From: Casuarina equisetifolia
Taxonomy: Eukaryota; Streptophyta; Magnoliopsida; Fagales; Casuarinaceae
DNA length: 64,000 bases
Reading direction: 5' to 3'
Assembly (NCBI GenBank): GCA_028551475.1
Contig: CM052361.1
Span: 10,485,501-10,549,500 of the forward strand
The stretch's first letter is position 1. Each line of letters begins with the position of its first letter. Below, piece after piece: positions 37,971 through 49,200 of this stretch. The notes beneath the pieces are model-generated. The model had not been told where the DNA came from and ran no database searches. It saw only the letters and a list, made by a program, of their open reading frames with translations. The translations under genes were made by a program, and so were the position numbers.

Positions 37971-38450
37971 TTTTTTTTATAAAAGGTCAAGAATTATATA
38001 TCACCATAAAGAATTACAAGATTATTCAATTACATCATCATCATCTAGGCTCAAACACTACGTTTGACAAATTCCAAAGCTCTTGTAAAAATTTATTACA
38101 ATTTATAGGTTTTACTCCTCTAGTAGATGAAATTTTTCCTCTCATGTCTTTCTTGATTTTAGTAATAATAGTTAAACTATCTAGACTTTTATCATTGAAT
38201 CTTTTTCTATTTTTTTCCCTTCAAATGTGATACAATACGGCCTTGAAAGATATGTATGGTTGTTGCAAAACTCTTACTCTTGACAGCCTTAATTATCCAA
38301 CATATTTCAACTATTCAATATTCAATTCTTTGAGTTAATTCATTTATACCTAACAGAGTCTTCCATATGTAATTTACTGTTTCAAAAAGGCTAATCCTTG
38401 ATCTAACCCCAACAAGGAAAACTCTATTTTCTTTTCTTTAGAGCTGTCAC
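37971..38450 (-). mobile_element. LINE 3' fragment, minus strand
   Basis: The minus strand reads KAVLYHI, a stop, then REKNRKRFNDKSLDSLTIIT and GKISSTRGVKPINCNKFLQE, a recognisable C terminus of plant LINE ORF2 (AVLYHIWRERNxRxF type). The plus-strand T run at 37971-37979 is its poly(A) tail. It abuts the right edge of segmental copy 2 and is not in copy 1. Confidence 0.7.
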
Positions 38451-39244
38451 ATAGAAGGTAATTAGGTCTTTTTCGTGATGCAAACGATAGTTAGGTTTTC
38501 ATTGTAACGCTGGTAGCTAGTGGGTAGGGAAGAATAGGTAGAAGGAAGGGTAGAAAAAATGGAGGTAGAAAATTTGTATATTCTCCAATTTTTTACTTGT
38601 TCTATTAATGAAATCGTCTCGTTTCTTAAGATTCTAGTGTCTTCTTCCGTTGATCCAACCATGGGCAACCGGAAGAAAAAGAAACACCAGGTTCTGGGGA
38701 ACGAATTCATAGTCAAAGGACATGTTACACGATCTATTGCTTAGAGGCATAATAACTTGTACTTTAGAATGAAAACCACGTTGTGACGACATATATTGAT
38801 TTGTGGATTCTATGACTTTAGAGAAATATGTTTTATTGGGTTTTTGGTTTTGTATAATGATTGTACTTCGATTTGGTGATATTGAAAACTAATGCTATGA
38901 TTTGTATATAGTTTTTCCTTCTACAATGCAAATTATTGTGTCTTTATTTCTCTCTGTCCAAAGTTTGTCTTGCATGCCTTAATTTGTAACTTACAATTGT
39001 GAGCGCTTCGTTAAGGACTGGTGTTTGGCTTTCGGACTCATAACAACTTGCAACGTATTGTAAAAACATCTATATGTCAATGTCAAGGTACTACCCTTGT
39101 TTTATCAAATGGTTTTAAGGGAAAAAAAAAACTTTTTTATGCAATATCAAAGTCTATAGTTCATATGCAAAGCCTCCCTCGTGATATCTCTTATTAAATT
39201 TTAACTTTCTAATAAAACGGAACAATTTATAAGTAAGATTTTAG
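38451..39244. other. AT-rich spacer, nothing recognised
   Basis: No gene, RNA or repeat could be supported here. Confidence 0.4.
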
Positions 39245-40130
39245 TGCTGCCCAGTCGTGAAGGAGAAGTTACATCGAGCAACTTCCAGAATCGGCCGCCT
39301 GCACGTGTTGCTCGCTAAGCGTGGCGTGGGGATTACGTCCCTTTAGATCAGATCAAGTGGGATCAATCCATTGGCGCTTGGGACCCTAGTTTGGCTGCAT
39401 TGTCCTGTGCTGAGTGGAAGAGATTCCAGAGCGCAGCCGCCTCTGCGCAAGGCTTTGCAGCAAGGGGGCAGTATAACGTTTGCCACTGGGTTCAGTGTGT
39501 TTCGGACGTGTTCTGTTCCTTGCAGGCATTCAACTCTCTAAAACAAAATTCCTTTGTGACAATACTAAAAAAATTTGTTAGTGGATATTCAAAATTTGAA
39601 GTCATAAATGGTACCGGCGGGGCATGGTCAAAATAACCTGGGACAGAGCAACGGGGCACTTTGGTTTTCCAATGCCTCTAAAGGAGAGAAGAATGGAAAA
39701 CTGGGCCAGCCAATTAGTGTGCATTTCTAGACTTTTATGCCACAGAAACATGTATAGTTCAACGTGATTTCTGAGTAGTTCATCGTTTCATGTGTAGTTG
39801 TTTATCAAGTTGTCCTCTCCTTTTCATGGTAATTTTATTTTGTCAAGCTGTTTGGCCGACAACAGGTCAATAAATTCTGGTAAGTGGAAATGTCAGTTGC
39901 CCTGCCCTATTCAAGCCCCCCTTTTCTTTTTATTGTGGCCACCAAATTCTAACAAGAGGAATGCATTCCCCCACAAGGATTTGTTGACCTTTAAAACGTG
40001 CTCCTTTATGGTGAGGCTGGGACGACTTCTGCGACGAAGACAAGTGCCATGTGAATTTCTTTTTCCAAATTCCCACATAAGCCATTAATTTGTTTGCTTA
40101 AAAAATTCCAGATCCAGACCACTTCCATAG
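39245..40130 (-). pseudogene. third, strongly decayed WAKL relic (exon 1 and upstream region)
   Basis: 39286-39420 aligns with WAKL exon 1 ('aatcggccgcc', 'ttgctcgctaagc', 'ccattggcgctt', 'tcctgtgctgagtgga'). The WAKL upstream region follows in the same order at 39940-40050 ('caccaaattctaacaag', 'cccacaaggatttgttg', 'gtgaggctgggacga'). Indels break any frame. It is more diverged from WAKL-A and WAKL-B than they are from each other, so it represents an older tandem copy. The kinase part is absent. Confidence 0.68.
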
Positions 40131-40782
40131 CTTCTCTGCACCATATTCCTCGTATTACCAACTAGAATTTGCATCTTCCGAAACTATTATCGGTTTAGTT
40201 TCACTTTTACACCGGCGATAAAGGGAAACAGCTTGTCGCAAAGCCAAGGTGGCCCATGTTGACTTCTCAAAGCATCTTATAAAAGACGTGTTGTTTAAAC
40301 TTCTATAAGGTATATTATAGGTGTTCTTTTTTTCAATATGAAACTCTTTGTCCAATATTTTTTTATAATTCAAGTTTGATCTTTGTATAAGAAAAAGACT
40401 TGCCTACTTTTATAATTGAATTAGATCATACAGAAGAGTAACTAACTCTAACACTACGTAAAAAGTTTAAATTCATTTACTTTCAAAAGACTTTATTAAT
40501 GGAAATGATTCTCTGAACTTTTAAGACACTTTACAAGAACTCTCATATTTATATAAAATTCTTTCTTCAGTACTCATAAATAAGTCTATAATTAGTACAA
40601 TCTTTATCCTTGAACCTCAAGGAACTTATTTTAAGATCTTATCATGACATATAAATTTTGCAAGTTAAGGGCATACTTTGTGCATCAAATGCACAAAAAA
40701 TACGTAAAAGAGTTTTGAGGCTGTGCATAAAAGTATTGCTTTAACGTAAATATAAGGTTGGTGAAAAAAATATAAAAATAAA

Positions 40783-41046
40783 TTAGAGTTTTTCATTAGC
40801 TTGTTGCATAATTCGCTCTTGCTGATGGAGAAGAACCCTTTGGGCCCATGACATTTTAGGAGACACCAGCAGAGGATCGTTCCATGTCCCAGGACAAATT
40901 TGGGCCTCGTATCTACGAGGAACAGACCGACAGAACATTGTAGGACCGATTCTTTCTTTGCCGTATAGCCAGATAAGCCTGGACCAGGGGGAGAAGTGGC
41001 AATAACTGTTAGACCCCTGTGCCTTCGCGCGGCAGTGGATTCTCAC
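40783..41046 (-). CDS. unrecognised 87-aa ORF
   Basis: The minus strand reads MRIHCRAKAQGSNSYCHFSP... with WLYGKERIGPTMFCRSVPRR and MSWAQRVLLHQQERIMQQAN. The composition (aromatics, Cys, a C-terminal amphipathic stretch) is more protein-like than most random ORFs nearby, but I do not recognise a family. It could be a single exon, a gene fragment or chance. No splice partners were found. Confidence 0.25.
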   Translation of the reverse strand: MRIHCRAKAQGSNSYCHFSPWSRLIWLYGKERIGPTMFCRSVPRRYEAQICPGTWNDPLLVSPKMSWAQRVLLHQQERIMQQANEKL

Positions 41047-41207
41047 ATTCTGAAAACGACAGTTTTTTGAGGTTCAAATATTCTTTTGGACAGCTTGCCG
41101 GCGTCCACAGCACCTCGCCCAACCAAAAACTTGACAATTAAGCAACCAGAAGCTAAAACCAAAACGTCTACCGTCCCCAGAAAGGGAAAGTAAACCGAAC
41201 AAGATAG

Positions 41208-41297
41208 ACGCAACTGCTATCATTGAGATTACAGTTCATAAGGATATGGCTAAACGCAACTGCTATCATTGAGATTACAGTTCATAAGGATATGGCC
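41208..41297. repeat. perfect 46-bp tandem duplication
   Basis: The segment beginning 'acgcaactgctatcattgag' at 41208 repeats at 41254 with no difference over the readable length, so it is recent. Confidence 0.9.
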
Positions 41298-41596
41298 CTT
41301 TGGCCATAACAAATCCGATAGTTCAGACATTACAACCCATAATTACAACTTGCAGACTCGTAATTTCCCTTACTATTTCACACTTTCACACAACAGATGA
41401 AAAGCGCAGGCTCCCTTTGGATTCCCACACGCTTATCACTTACCAAATCAAACCAAAAGCCACGGAAAGTAAAGAAAAAGAAAAAGGACTAGATTTTACA
41501 TCATCTTACGCAGATCCTCAGGAAGCAATTATCATAGCTTATAAGACAAGTTCCGTGCCGGCGGCTTTCTTTAGGCACGTCTTCACTTCATGATAA

Positions 41597-41887
41597 TCAT
41601 GTGCTTGCCACTCGACGGGGAGTCAGGCGACAAAGCGGAGATTGAACTCCGGAGGATACTATTATCTGGGTCGTGGAAGCGTCCCTGGAAGATGGCGAAG
41701 AACTTGTAAGGAAGCGACAATCTGAAAGAAGAAATTGTGTGTCCGACGTCTGGAAATGACCGGAGTCGCCAGGAAGTCGCATGTAGGAAGCTGAGGGCGA
41801 GTCATTGAGCCATGACCCGAGTGGACCTTCTACTCCATTCCTGTATTGCATTATAGCCTTGTAAACGAAAGGAATCAGACCCTCCAT
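41597..41887 (-). CDS. small plant-specific protein, 96 aa, function unknown
   Basis: A single-exon ORF starting MEGLIPFVYKAIMQYRNGVE, followed by GPLGSWLNDSPSASYMRLPG and DSGHFQTSDTQF, then a Ser-rich tail ending RLTPRRVAST. From memory, short plant proteins beginning MEGLIPFVYxAI and containing SPSASYMRLPGDSGRFQ exist as uncharacterised conserved proteins. I cannot name one with certainty. No membrane segment or signal peptide is evident. A CT-rich tract (GA on the plus strand, 41916-41964) sits just upstream of the ATG, as often in plant leaders. Confidence 0.65.
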   Translation of the reverse strand: MEGLIPFVYKAIMQYRNGVEGPLGSWLNDSPSASYMRLPGDSGHFQTSDTQFLLSDCRFLTSSSPSSRDASTTQIIVSSGVQSPLCRLTPRRVAST

Positions 41888-41915
41888 TTTTGTGTCTGCG
41901 TGACTGTGTATGACG

Positions 41916-41964
41916 GAAAGAGAGAAAGAGAGGGAGAGAGAGAGACAGAGAGAGATAGAGAGAT
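41916..41964. repeat. GA/CT-rich microsatellite in the presumed leader of the small protein gene
   Basis: Interrupted GA repeat (plus strand) about 30 bp upstream of the ATG at 41887. Read on the gene's strand it is a CT-rich leader. Confidence 0.8.
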
Positions 41965-42299
41965 TTTGGTTGGGTCGCAGGGTTGAAGGACAGAAGGGTC
42001 GTGGTATTGGTTTAAAAGAGGGAGAGGGATGATGACGTGGAGTAATGAATTGGAGTCCAGCTCTTCACGCCAAGCCGCAGGAGACTTCAGCGCAAAACCG
42101 CACGAAGCCACGAAAGCAATCCATGAAAGCTCTATCCAAACCACTGCCATCTGCACCACATTTCACCAAATCTTTCTCCAATCCCTTTGTTTATTTAATT
42201 ATTATTTTACTTTTTGTTTTGGATGTTTGGTTTTGAGGTCCTTTAACGTTTTCAACAAGCTTGGTCGGTCGAGTTCATCTCCCTCTCATTCTTAAACAA

Positions 42300-45200
42300 A
42301 ACCCGTCGGTTACATCATCAATCTAAATAAACCTTGTTTTTTAAATGTTAATTACATGTCTAACACGAGGAATTCAAAGTCGTATCCCGGTTGGCCATTT
42401 CTGTACGCAAACCGATAGCATGATTTTGATTAGATCGGCTTGATCAATCAATCCGAACCTATTATCCCCACAGATTTGGGTAGCTTTCTTCCTCCAAAGA
42501 ACGTTATCTGACCGAGCCGTATACTTCCATTTGGTTACCATTTCAACGTCAGATAACCTCTTGGGTTTGCCTGCGATGCTAATGCTGTATCAAAAAACCG
42601 GCTGCTTGGGATTTGATACTTTGAATATTAATATTCCTACCTTCCCACAGGACTTGACTCTGAAACTCCACCAATTGTCACGCGAGAAGGACGTTCCCCA
42701 TATCCACTCGCACCGTCATATTTTCACAAGGCACACAGAAAATTGGACACGACACCAGTCACAACAGGAACCGAGTATGAAATTGGTGACGGTTACTGTT
42801 TCAAGAAATCATACGTTATCTGATAAGAAACCGGCCGTTGACATGCTGCTACCGTAGGCTTGCTTCACCGCTACACCCACTCCACTGTCCCGATCTAGAT
42901 GAAGTCATGGTTTGCATCATGGGGTCATCACGCGGCTAGGACTTGATCTTCTTGTAGTTTTCTTCCCCCACTCGAAATTTTAGCTTCAAAGTAGAAATCA
43001 AGCGCCCCAGCTCCTAAGCAAAAGCAAAACCAAGTGCTGGGTTTACGTAGGCGTTAGGTGAAGAAAGAACTGGCCGGGGGTCCAACTGGGTGTTATCTTC
43101 CGTTCATGGCACTATCATGCCTGAGTTTTCACCTGCTGTGTGGATAATTAACTTTGTTTTCTGCTTGCATCACCCATCTGCAGTATCTTTTGACCAATGA
43201 TTATCTAATAAATTGGTAGGTATTTATCCCAGTACAGTCTTGGCTTTAACCGGTGTAGCGGAAAGCAATACAACGTGCATGATAAAAAAAAAAAAATAGT
43301 ATATTCGACAATTTAATGGGAACCCAGAACATAATATTTAATGTTTTTTTTATCACTTTGGTTTCAGCGTCTACCAGTAATCCGGCTAACGAGGAGCAGA
43401 AGAAAAGGCAACCAGCCATTAGAAACACAATAATTGAACAAGTTGGGAACCTTTCCACCATTCTATTGGCGCTAGTCTGACGTCCAATCAAAGGCTGCTG
43501 CGAAAATTGAACCTTCTAGGAAAAGTTTCGGTAAGGTCCATAGCTCACATTCGGTGAAGATTTACCACAGCCGCCAAAGCTGGTAATTAAAGAATCATTG
43601 TCAAAGTCTTTTTCTCGGTTTATTTATGACGATTTTATTTTTTATTTTTCTCTTTTAATCTTGTCTCGTATCCACCAGTTGCTTCTTGCTGTTCTTACTC
43701 TTCGCCACCACCAATGGGCGCTTATATTGGCCTCGCTTCGGCCGGCCATCCTTGGTAAGCTTACTTTTTCTGTAAAGGATAATCACTACTGTTAAAAGTG
43801 GACATTTTGGACCGCAAATGAGATGCCACGTTAAGATAATAATCAATTTCATGATGTTAAGATGTGCTATAAAAAATCAGCGATAGTGACCCACTTGTAC
43901 CAGTTGCTAGATAATCTAGGATTGGGACATGATATCTATCCGAAGCTGAGTTATGGAGGGTTATTTGTTCTATTCCAAGACAGGTACAATTTTTCAATAT
44001 CTCTTTGTTATTGCGAATCATCTTTACTTTGTGTACGTTTCATTGATTAAGTCCCTTTACCTAATTATCAGCATCTTCACTTGATGGTACCTCTCCAAAG
44101 AGGGACAGATTTGTGTTACCTGGTCGGGTTTGTATGCATACCTCTGTATATGAAAGAAAACAGAAGTCTTGGATTTATGTAATTTAGATATATCCAAGCA
44201 TCTCATGCATAAATAGACAATTATGAAGTGGACGCTTTAATCGTTGACTGCACTAGTGAACTTTCATATTTCATGGTTCTGATGGATGTATAAAAGATGC
44301 GGTATGACATGCATACAAGCAATTTCTTAAAACGCTGATCAAAACATGATGCCAACTTGATGATAGGAAATCATGTATGTAAGGTATTAGATTTTTTTTT
44401 TCTTTTTTTCGGTTGACTTCGCCTTGGCTCAGTGGTAAGCCAAGCAAACAAGCTGGGGAAGAGTGGTGAAGCTCTTTCTATATGGTACCAAGTCTTGTAA
44501 CTTTGGACTATTCTCTATAACATTTACGACTTTCTGAAACCTTTAAACGATCTGTTTGGACTTGGTTCATGATTTTCTTCTAGAAACTCATTTGTCTAGG
44601 GGCCAACTTTTGATAATTCTGATCTTAGGGTGTGAATATCGCAAAGTGAAATTCTAAAATTTTTTGGGGGTCATTATTTGTCATCCTTTTTTACTTTCTT
44701 TCTTATGTACGATAATTTCTTATTTTTTTACAAGTCTCTAAAAATGAAGGAAAATTTTGCCTCGATCACCCAAGAGCTCATGGCATGCCTTTCTTTGAGA
44801 AAGCACATAGTCACCCTAAACTACAATTCTCACTCTAATATAGCCAATACAGAAAGTAACCAAAATGGCGCCGTTTTTTAAGCCTCGCCACTGGGCTCTT
44901 TCGCCGAATAGGGAATGCTGCTGTTCTACTTTTCACTAGGGTCTTGTTGAGCCCAATGGACCCAAGATGCCACTCAGGGTCAAGAGTCCGATCCGCTTCA
45001 ACAAAGGTGCGTGGATTCAGGAACCTGCCGGAGCATTTGCGTACATGTTTTGCTTTGAATTCCCAGAAGCATCTTGGAAGGTGTAATAACGTTTGACTCA
45101 AGTAATAGGGGGTAGTCATGATGCTACCTTTCGTGTATGCCTTAGTCTATTATTCTGAAGGTCTAAGACTTGACATCGATCATGTTATCCTGTTTTAAAC

Positions 45201-46930
45201 CCAAGTTTACTAGCACGGGCACTCAATTCTTTGGTATTCCAAGTAAGTCTTACGAGAACTCCAGATGCTAGAACTGGATTGAAAACGTAATTTCCGCCGT
45301 TATTGAAGTTTTAGGAATGCATCTGTTTTAGATCTTAGCATCGGAGGTGTTCATGCAAGATGGGTTCTTTTTACAACTAATGGTTTAAGATCAAAGTAAT
45401 GTTACAGCTTTCCACGGCCTTTGCAAGTCCTCCACGGTTTTGTTCCGGACATGGACTGGCTTGTGATGATAAAGCTTCCTGTGTTCCTCGCTTCGGAGAT
45501 GCTAGCGAAACAGGATAAGTCGAAAGGTTCAGACTCTCCATTTGTTGGAAGAAGCTTGCGTCGTACACGATCACTGTGTATAACTTTATTGATCAAACAG
45601 GTTGGATGGACGAAAACTAAACAGATTGCGTAATTAATGAGAATTTGAAATGGTGACTTGACCACTGGAATGCACGCGTGCTCGGTGCCGGCTCCATCAA
45701 GAAAGCGTTTTGTCTCATTCAGATATTGCATAAGTGCAACACATTCTCTTTATTTTTTCCTTGATCTCATCTACGAAGAGGGTGTATTACTTCTCTTCTC
45801 TTTGATATGGTCCCAAAAGTAGATGCAAGCAGCCTTTCTGCAAAGAGTAAAGAATGTTTTTGCTGCAAAAGCTGTCAACTAGTGTTACAAGATATTGTAG
45901 TAGTGAATTATTACGTTGCCCATACAAATCCCATTTGCCGAGCCAGTAGACTGCTCATCCACAGACATCTGGAGTTGCACGGACTTTTAATAATATGATG
46001 TCTTTTTAATGATCTGATTTGGATTTGCTCTCAAAGTGGCTTGACAAACTTTGCAGGGCATTCGAGCTGTTTGATAAAAAGCCAACTCGTTATCCACGAT
46101 GGTGGTTCGGTAAGAAAAGGGAACTTGAAGAAGAAAAGAAAGAAAGTGTGAGAACGGAGCGCTTGGGTTCTCAGGCAGAAGGACTTTCTGCGCACTGTGC
46201 AGGCCCATTCGTCAGCCCGGATGGTCCGGCCCCATCTGGAGGACGCGCGTGGGTGAGCCATGAAAGTGCGCGTGAACCTCAGTGAAGAACATTTTCGAGA
46301 GATCCCCAAACCGGATGTGGTCCTGAAACAACGACGTACGTAGGGGCACTGAGTGCTTTTGTCTGTCGGATTCTCTTTTGGTCTGTGCCTTAAGGCACAC
46401 TCTACCTTTTGTCCCACACCCATTCCCCATTGCCGCACCTATTCCCTACGCAAATGAAAGGTCCCCACCGTACGATACACAAGCACTACGTGTCCCCTTC
46501 CTTTACCGCTCCCCTTCTCTCCTTCTTTGGCTCCCCGGCCCCTCGCTTTCTTTCTCTCAATGTTACCGGGTCCTCATTGCTGACCTAGCTCTGCTCCATT
46601 GACGCTCGAGCCCGGGTTGTACAAAATGTCACGATGCCACTAGGCCATCGATGAGCTTTACTTCTTCGTACTTCTTTTCAAATTCTTAAAAAGAAAAATT
46701 TGCAACCAATTTTCCTCTTTTGGCAGTATTATATATTAAGGCTTAGGCTCAGGCTTAGTCCTAGTCTTAGGCCTCACTCACATGTATGTACTAGTGCATT
46801 CTTTGAAATCAAACCAACAACCTCGTCTCCTCAGGGCTGACTTCTGTCCTACCACTTCTGACCAAGAACCTGCCGGCATCAGTTCTGATGTGTACTCGAA
46901 AGTAAACGCCGTGCGGGGTGCAATGGGAAA
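42300..46930. other. gene-poor region
   Basis: Several short ORFs occur (for example 44835-45119 and 45402-45731 on the minus strand, 46031-46438 on the minus strand), but none shows a recognisable domain or splice structure. The sequence alternates between AT-rich and more balanced blocks. A SINE-like trace lies at 44411-44500. Confidence 0.45.
44411..44500 (+). mobile_element. possible tRNA-derived SINE trace
   Basis: 'tggctcagtggtaagc' (44425-44440) resembles a polymerase III A box and 'ggtaccaagtc' (44484-44494) a decayed B box, at tRNA-like spacing. No clear tail or target duplication was found. Confidence 0.3.
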
Positions 46931-46933
46931 AGG

Positions 46934-47505
46934 TGTTGGAACGTTAAAATATTTAGTTCTGGGTTAAGTAAAGTGACAAAAGAGTATGACTTTATAAGCT
47001 TCTATTAATAATCTACTATTACACAGTTTTATGCTTTAGTTGAGTCTTTTAATTTCTAAGATAGTATCAAAACTAGTCATGTGTCCTGCCTACCTTGGTA
47101 TGGTCCCTCTAGACTGGTCCCACCTCTCATTACACCTAATGTGAGACCACGAGAGAGTGTTAAAGTATTAAAATATTCAGTCCCGCATTGATAAAGCAAC
47201 AGAAGAGCCTAGCCTTATAAGCTTTTGTTGACAACTCACTATTACACAGTTTTATGTTTTAGTTAGACTCTTTAGTTTTTAATGTAGTATCAGAGTCGGC
47301 TATGTGTCTTGCCTATCTTGGTGTGGTCCCTTTAGATTGGTCCCACCTCTCATCGCATCCAATGTAAGACTATGAAGGAGTGTTAGAGTGTTAAAATATC
47401 CAGTCCTACATTGGATAAGGCGACAAGAAAACTTAACCTTATAAGCTTATGTTAATAATCTATTATTATATAATTTTATGTTTTAATTGGATACTTCAGT
47501 CTCTA
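46934..47505 (+). mobile_element. TRIM retrotransposon array (LTR-internal-LTR-internal-LTR)
   Basis: Three repeats of about 125 bp start at 46934, 47158 and 47381 (TGTTGGAACG, TGTTAAAGTA, TGTTAGAGTG) and end in 'tctaa/tttaa'. The two gaps of about 98 bp each start with a tRNA-Met-type primer site ('tagtatcagagtc' at 47285 and a variant at 47062). Each gap ends in a purine run ('gagaccacgagagag', 'aagactatgaaggag'). This is the layout of a terminal-repeat retrotransposon in miniature with a shared central LTR. It has no coding capacity by nature. Confidence 0.72.
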
Positions 47506-48899
47506 ATAAAAAGAAAATAAGAAAGACGAGAGAGATGGAGAAAGGACTAAACAAATACCGCCCGTTGAATTAGATTCAGTTGAGAGCACCGCCACACTGA
47601 AAGTGTCACCTGCAACAAGGGGTCAGTACGACTCATAATTAATGGAACCCCAAGCCAATGACGTAGAACTGGAGGACCTGTCGGGTCCGATTACTTTTTC
47701 AGGGATCGTGCTTGCTTTCTGTGGATTTATTCCTTCAACGATGTCGGCGTCATTATACCTTCTTTAACAGATGTCAACATAAACATGACGATATAAAAGT
47801 TTGCCGCCTATTTGGCCTAGCATTTAGATGCCTTATTAACCACATATCTATTCTAATTTGGTTTGCTGTTTGATGACTTGTCGGAAGCTGCAATGGTTTT
47901 CCCTGTCTGAGAACAAAGTCTGCACCATCTGCTAAAGCGATACTGAACTTTCTGCAGAACTTTTCTGTTTCTGGGCCATTTAAGCTGGTTTTAATGGAGG
48001 TTCTACAAGGCCAACGATCCCCATTCAGGGTTCCTTTATAATAGCATTTATTGGTTCTGCTTTTCCATCTGCTGATGGAGTTTAATAATCCTAGTTTGGG
48101 AGGATGACTCATTAATGGAACATCCGAAACTTCTCGGAAACGGCCTCTGTCGCATTCTAATATCACTGGGATTCAATAATGAAGCTCTCTTATCAAATTG
48201 GACGTCAACTTTCCTTTTTCTAGAGTCAAGATTTGACCCTTCTCTCTTAATGGCCTTATCCAGCTCCAACCCACTCTCCGTAATGGGATCGTTAACGTCA
48301 TCGTTTTAAAACTCCGTCGTTATCTGATGATCCTATTTGATTAATGGCCGGCGCCGGGGATTGATTTGTTTTTCTTGTAGTCGACATCTGCACCCTTTTC
48401 TCTCCTACAAGCCTTGGAGAGTTGAAGAGAAAACGTCTTTATGACGATAGATGGCGTAGTAACATGCAACAGATATAAGCTAAAATCATGTGGGAATGAT
48501 AAAAGGGAATTCAGGGGTTGACAGTTCAATCCATGCATTAAGAAGTATGACAATTGAAGTCAACTGTAAAATAATACTTGACTTTTATTAAAAATTCGAA
48601 AGTCAACGATTAAACTAGAGTTGAAGTCTGCCGTTTTATTTGAAACCTTTTTATTCATTTTTCAAACCCCTATGATGTAGAGTTTCAATAGGTAACACAG
48701 ATAGGGAGTGTCAGAAACCCCTTAATCACATTACTAAACAGTTTATTTGTCCACCTTCGAGCATGGAAATTGGATTATTAATTATTAAATTCAAGAAATA
48801 TTTGTATTTGTCAAACTACAAAATCTCTTGGTCTATGAAAGTGTTTTACATTGCTCCCTCAACTTCCTTATACAAGTACCAATGTCTATCATCATCGTA

Positions 48900-49200
48900 T
48901 CATCATTGCATACAGTATCAAAGTCTCACATAGCATATATAATCTTTTATAGTAAAGTTTAAATAATTTTTTTAATTCTTTAGCTGATTTTTGAATTGAT
49001 CTTTATGCATTTTAACATGATATAAGAGTTAAGGTTTAATATGTTCTACTTTATATGACCTTAAGTCTAATGTATGAAAGTATGTGTATAAAATAAAAGT
49101 TTCGCATAGAATATATAATTTTTTTGTGATGAAATTAAAATGAAAAAAAATATCTTTCAAATTGTTAAGCTATTTTTTAACCTGGGTCTTTGGTCATTTT
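48900..49200 (+). mobile_element. second, decayed TRIM-like element
   Basis: Two related blocks start near 48923 ('agtctcacatagcatatata') and 49099 ('agtttcgcatagaatatata'). The first ends 'ttttaacatgatataagag', resembling an LTR end followed by a tRNA-Met-type primer site. The second block is truncated. Confidence 0.4.

Larger units (their letters stand above)
29658..37975. repeat. segmental duplication, copy 2 (shortened by two deletions)
   Basis: 8.3 kb in the same order and orientation as copy 1. Relative to copy 1 it lacks about 2.87 kb (copy-1 positions about 5511-8372) and about 1.1 kb of WAKL exon 1 and intron 1 (the copy-1 interval 16869-25030 without its copia element). Adding these back gives about 12.3 kb, equal to copy 1 without its copia elements. 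Confidence 0.9.

Noticed and set aside
46031-46438. 135-aa minus-strand ORF in a GC-richer block
   Set aside because: Overlaps ORFs in other frames, shows no domain, and has no splice or promoter support.
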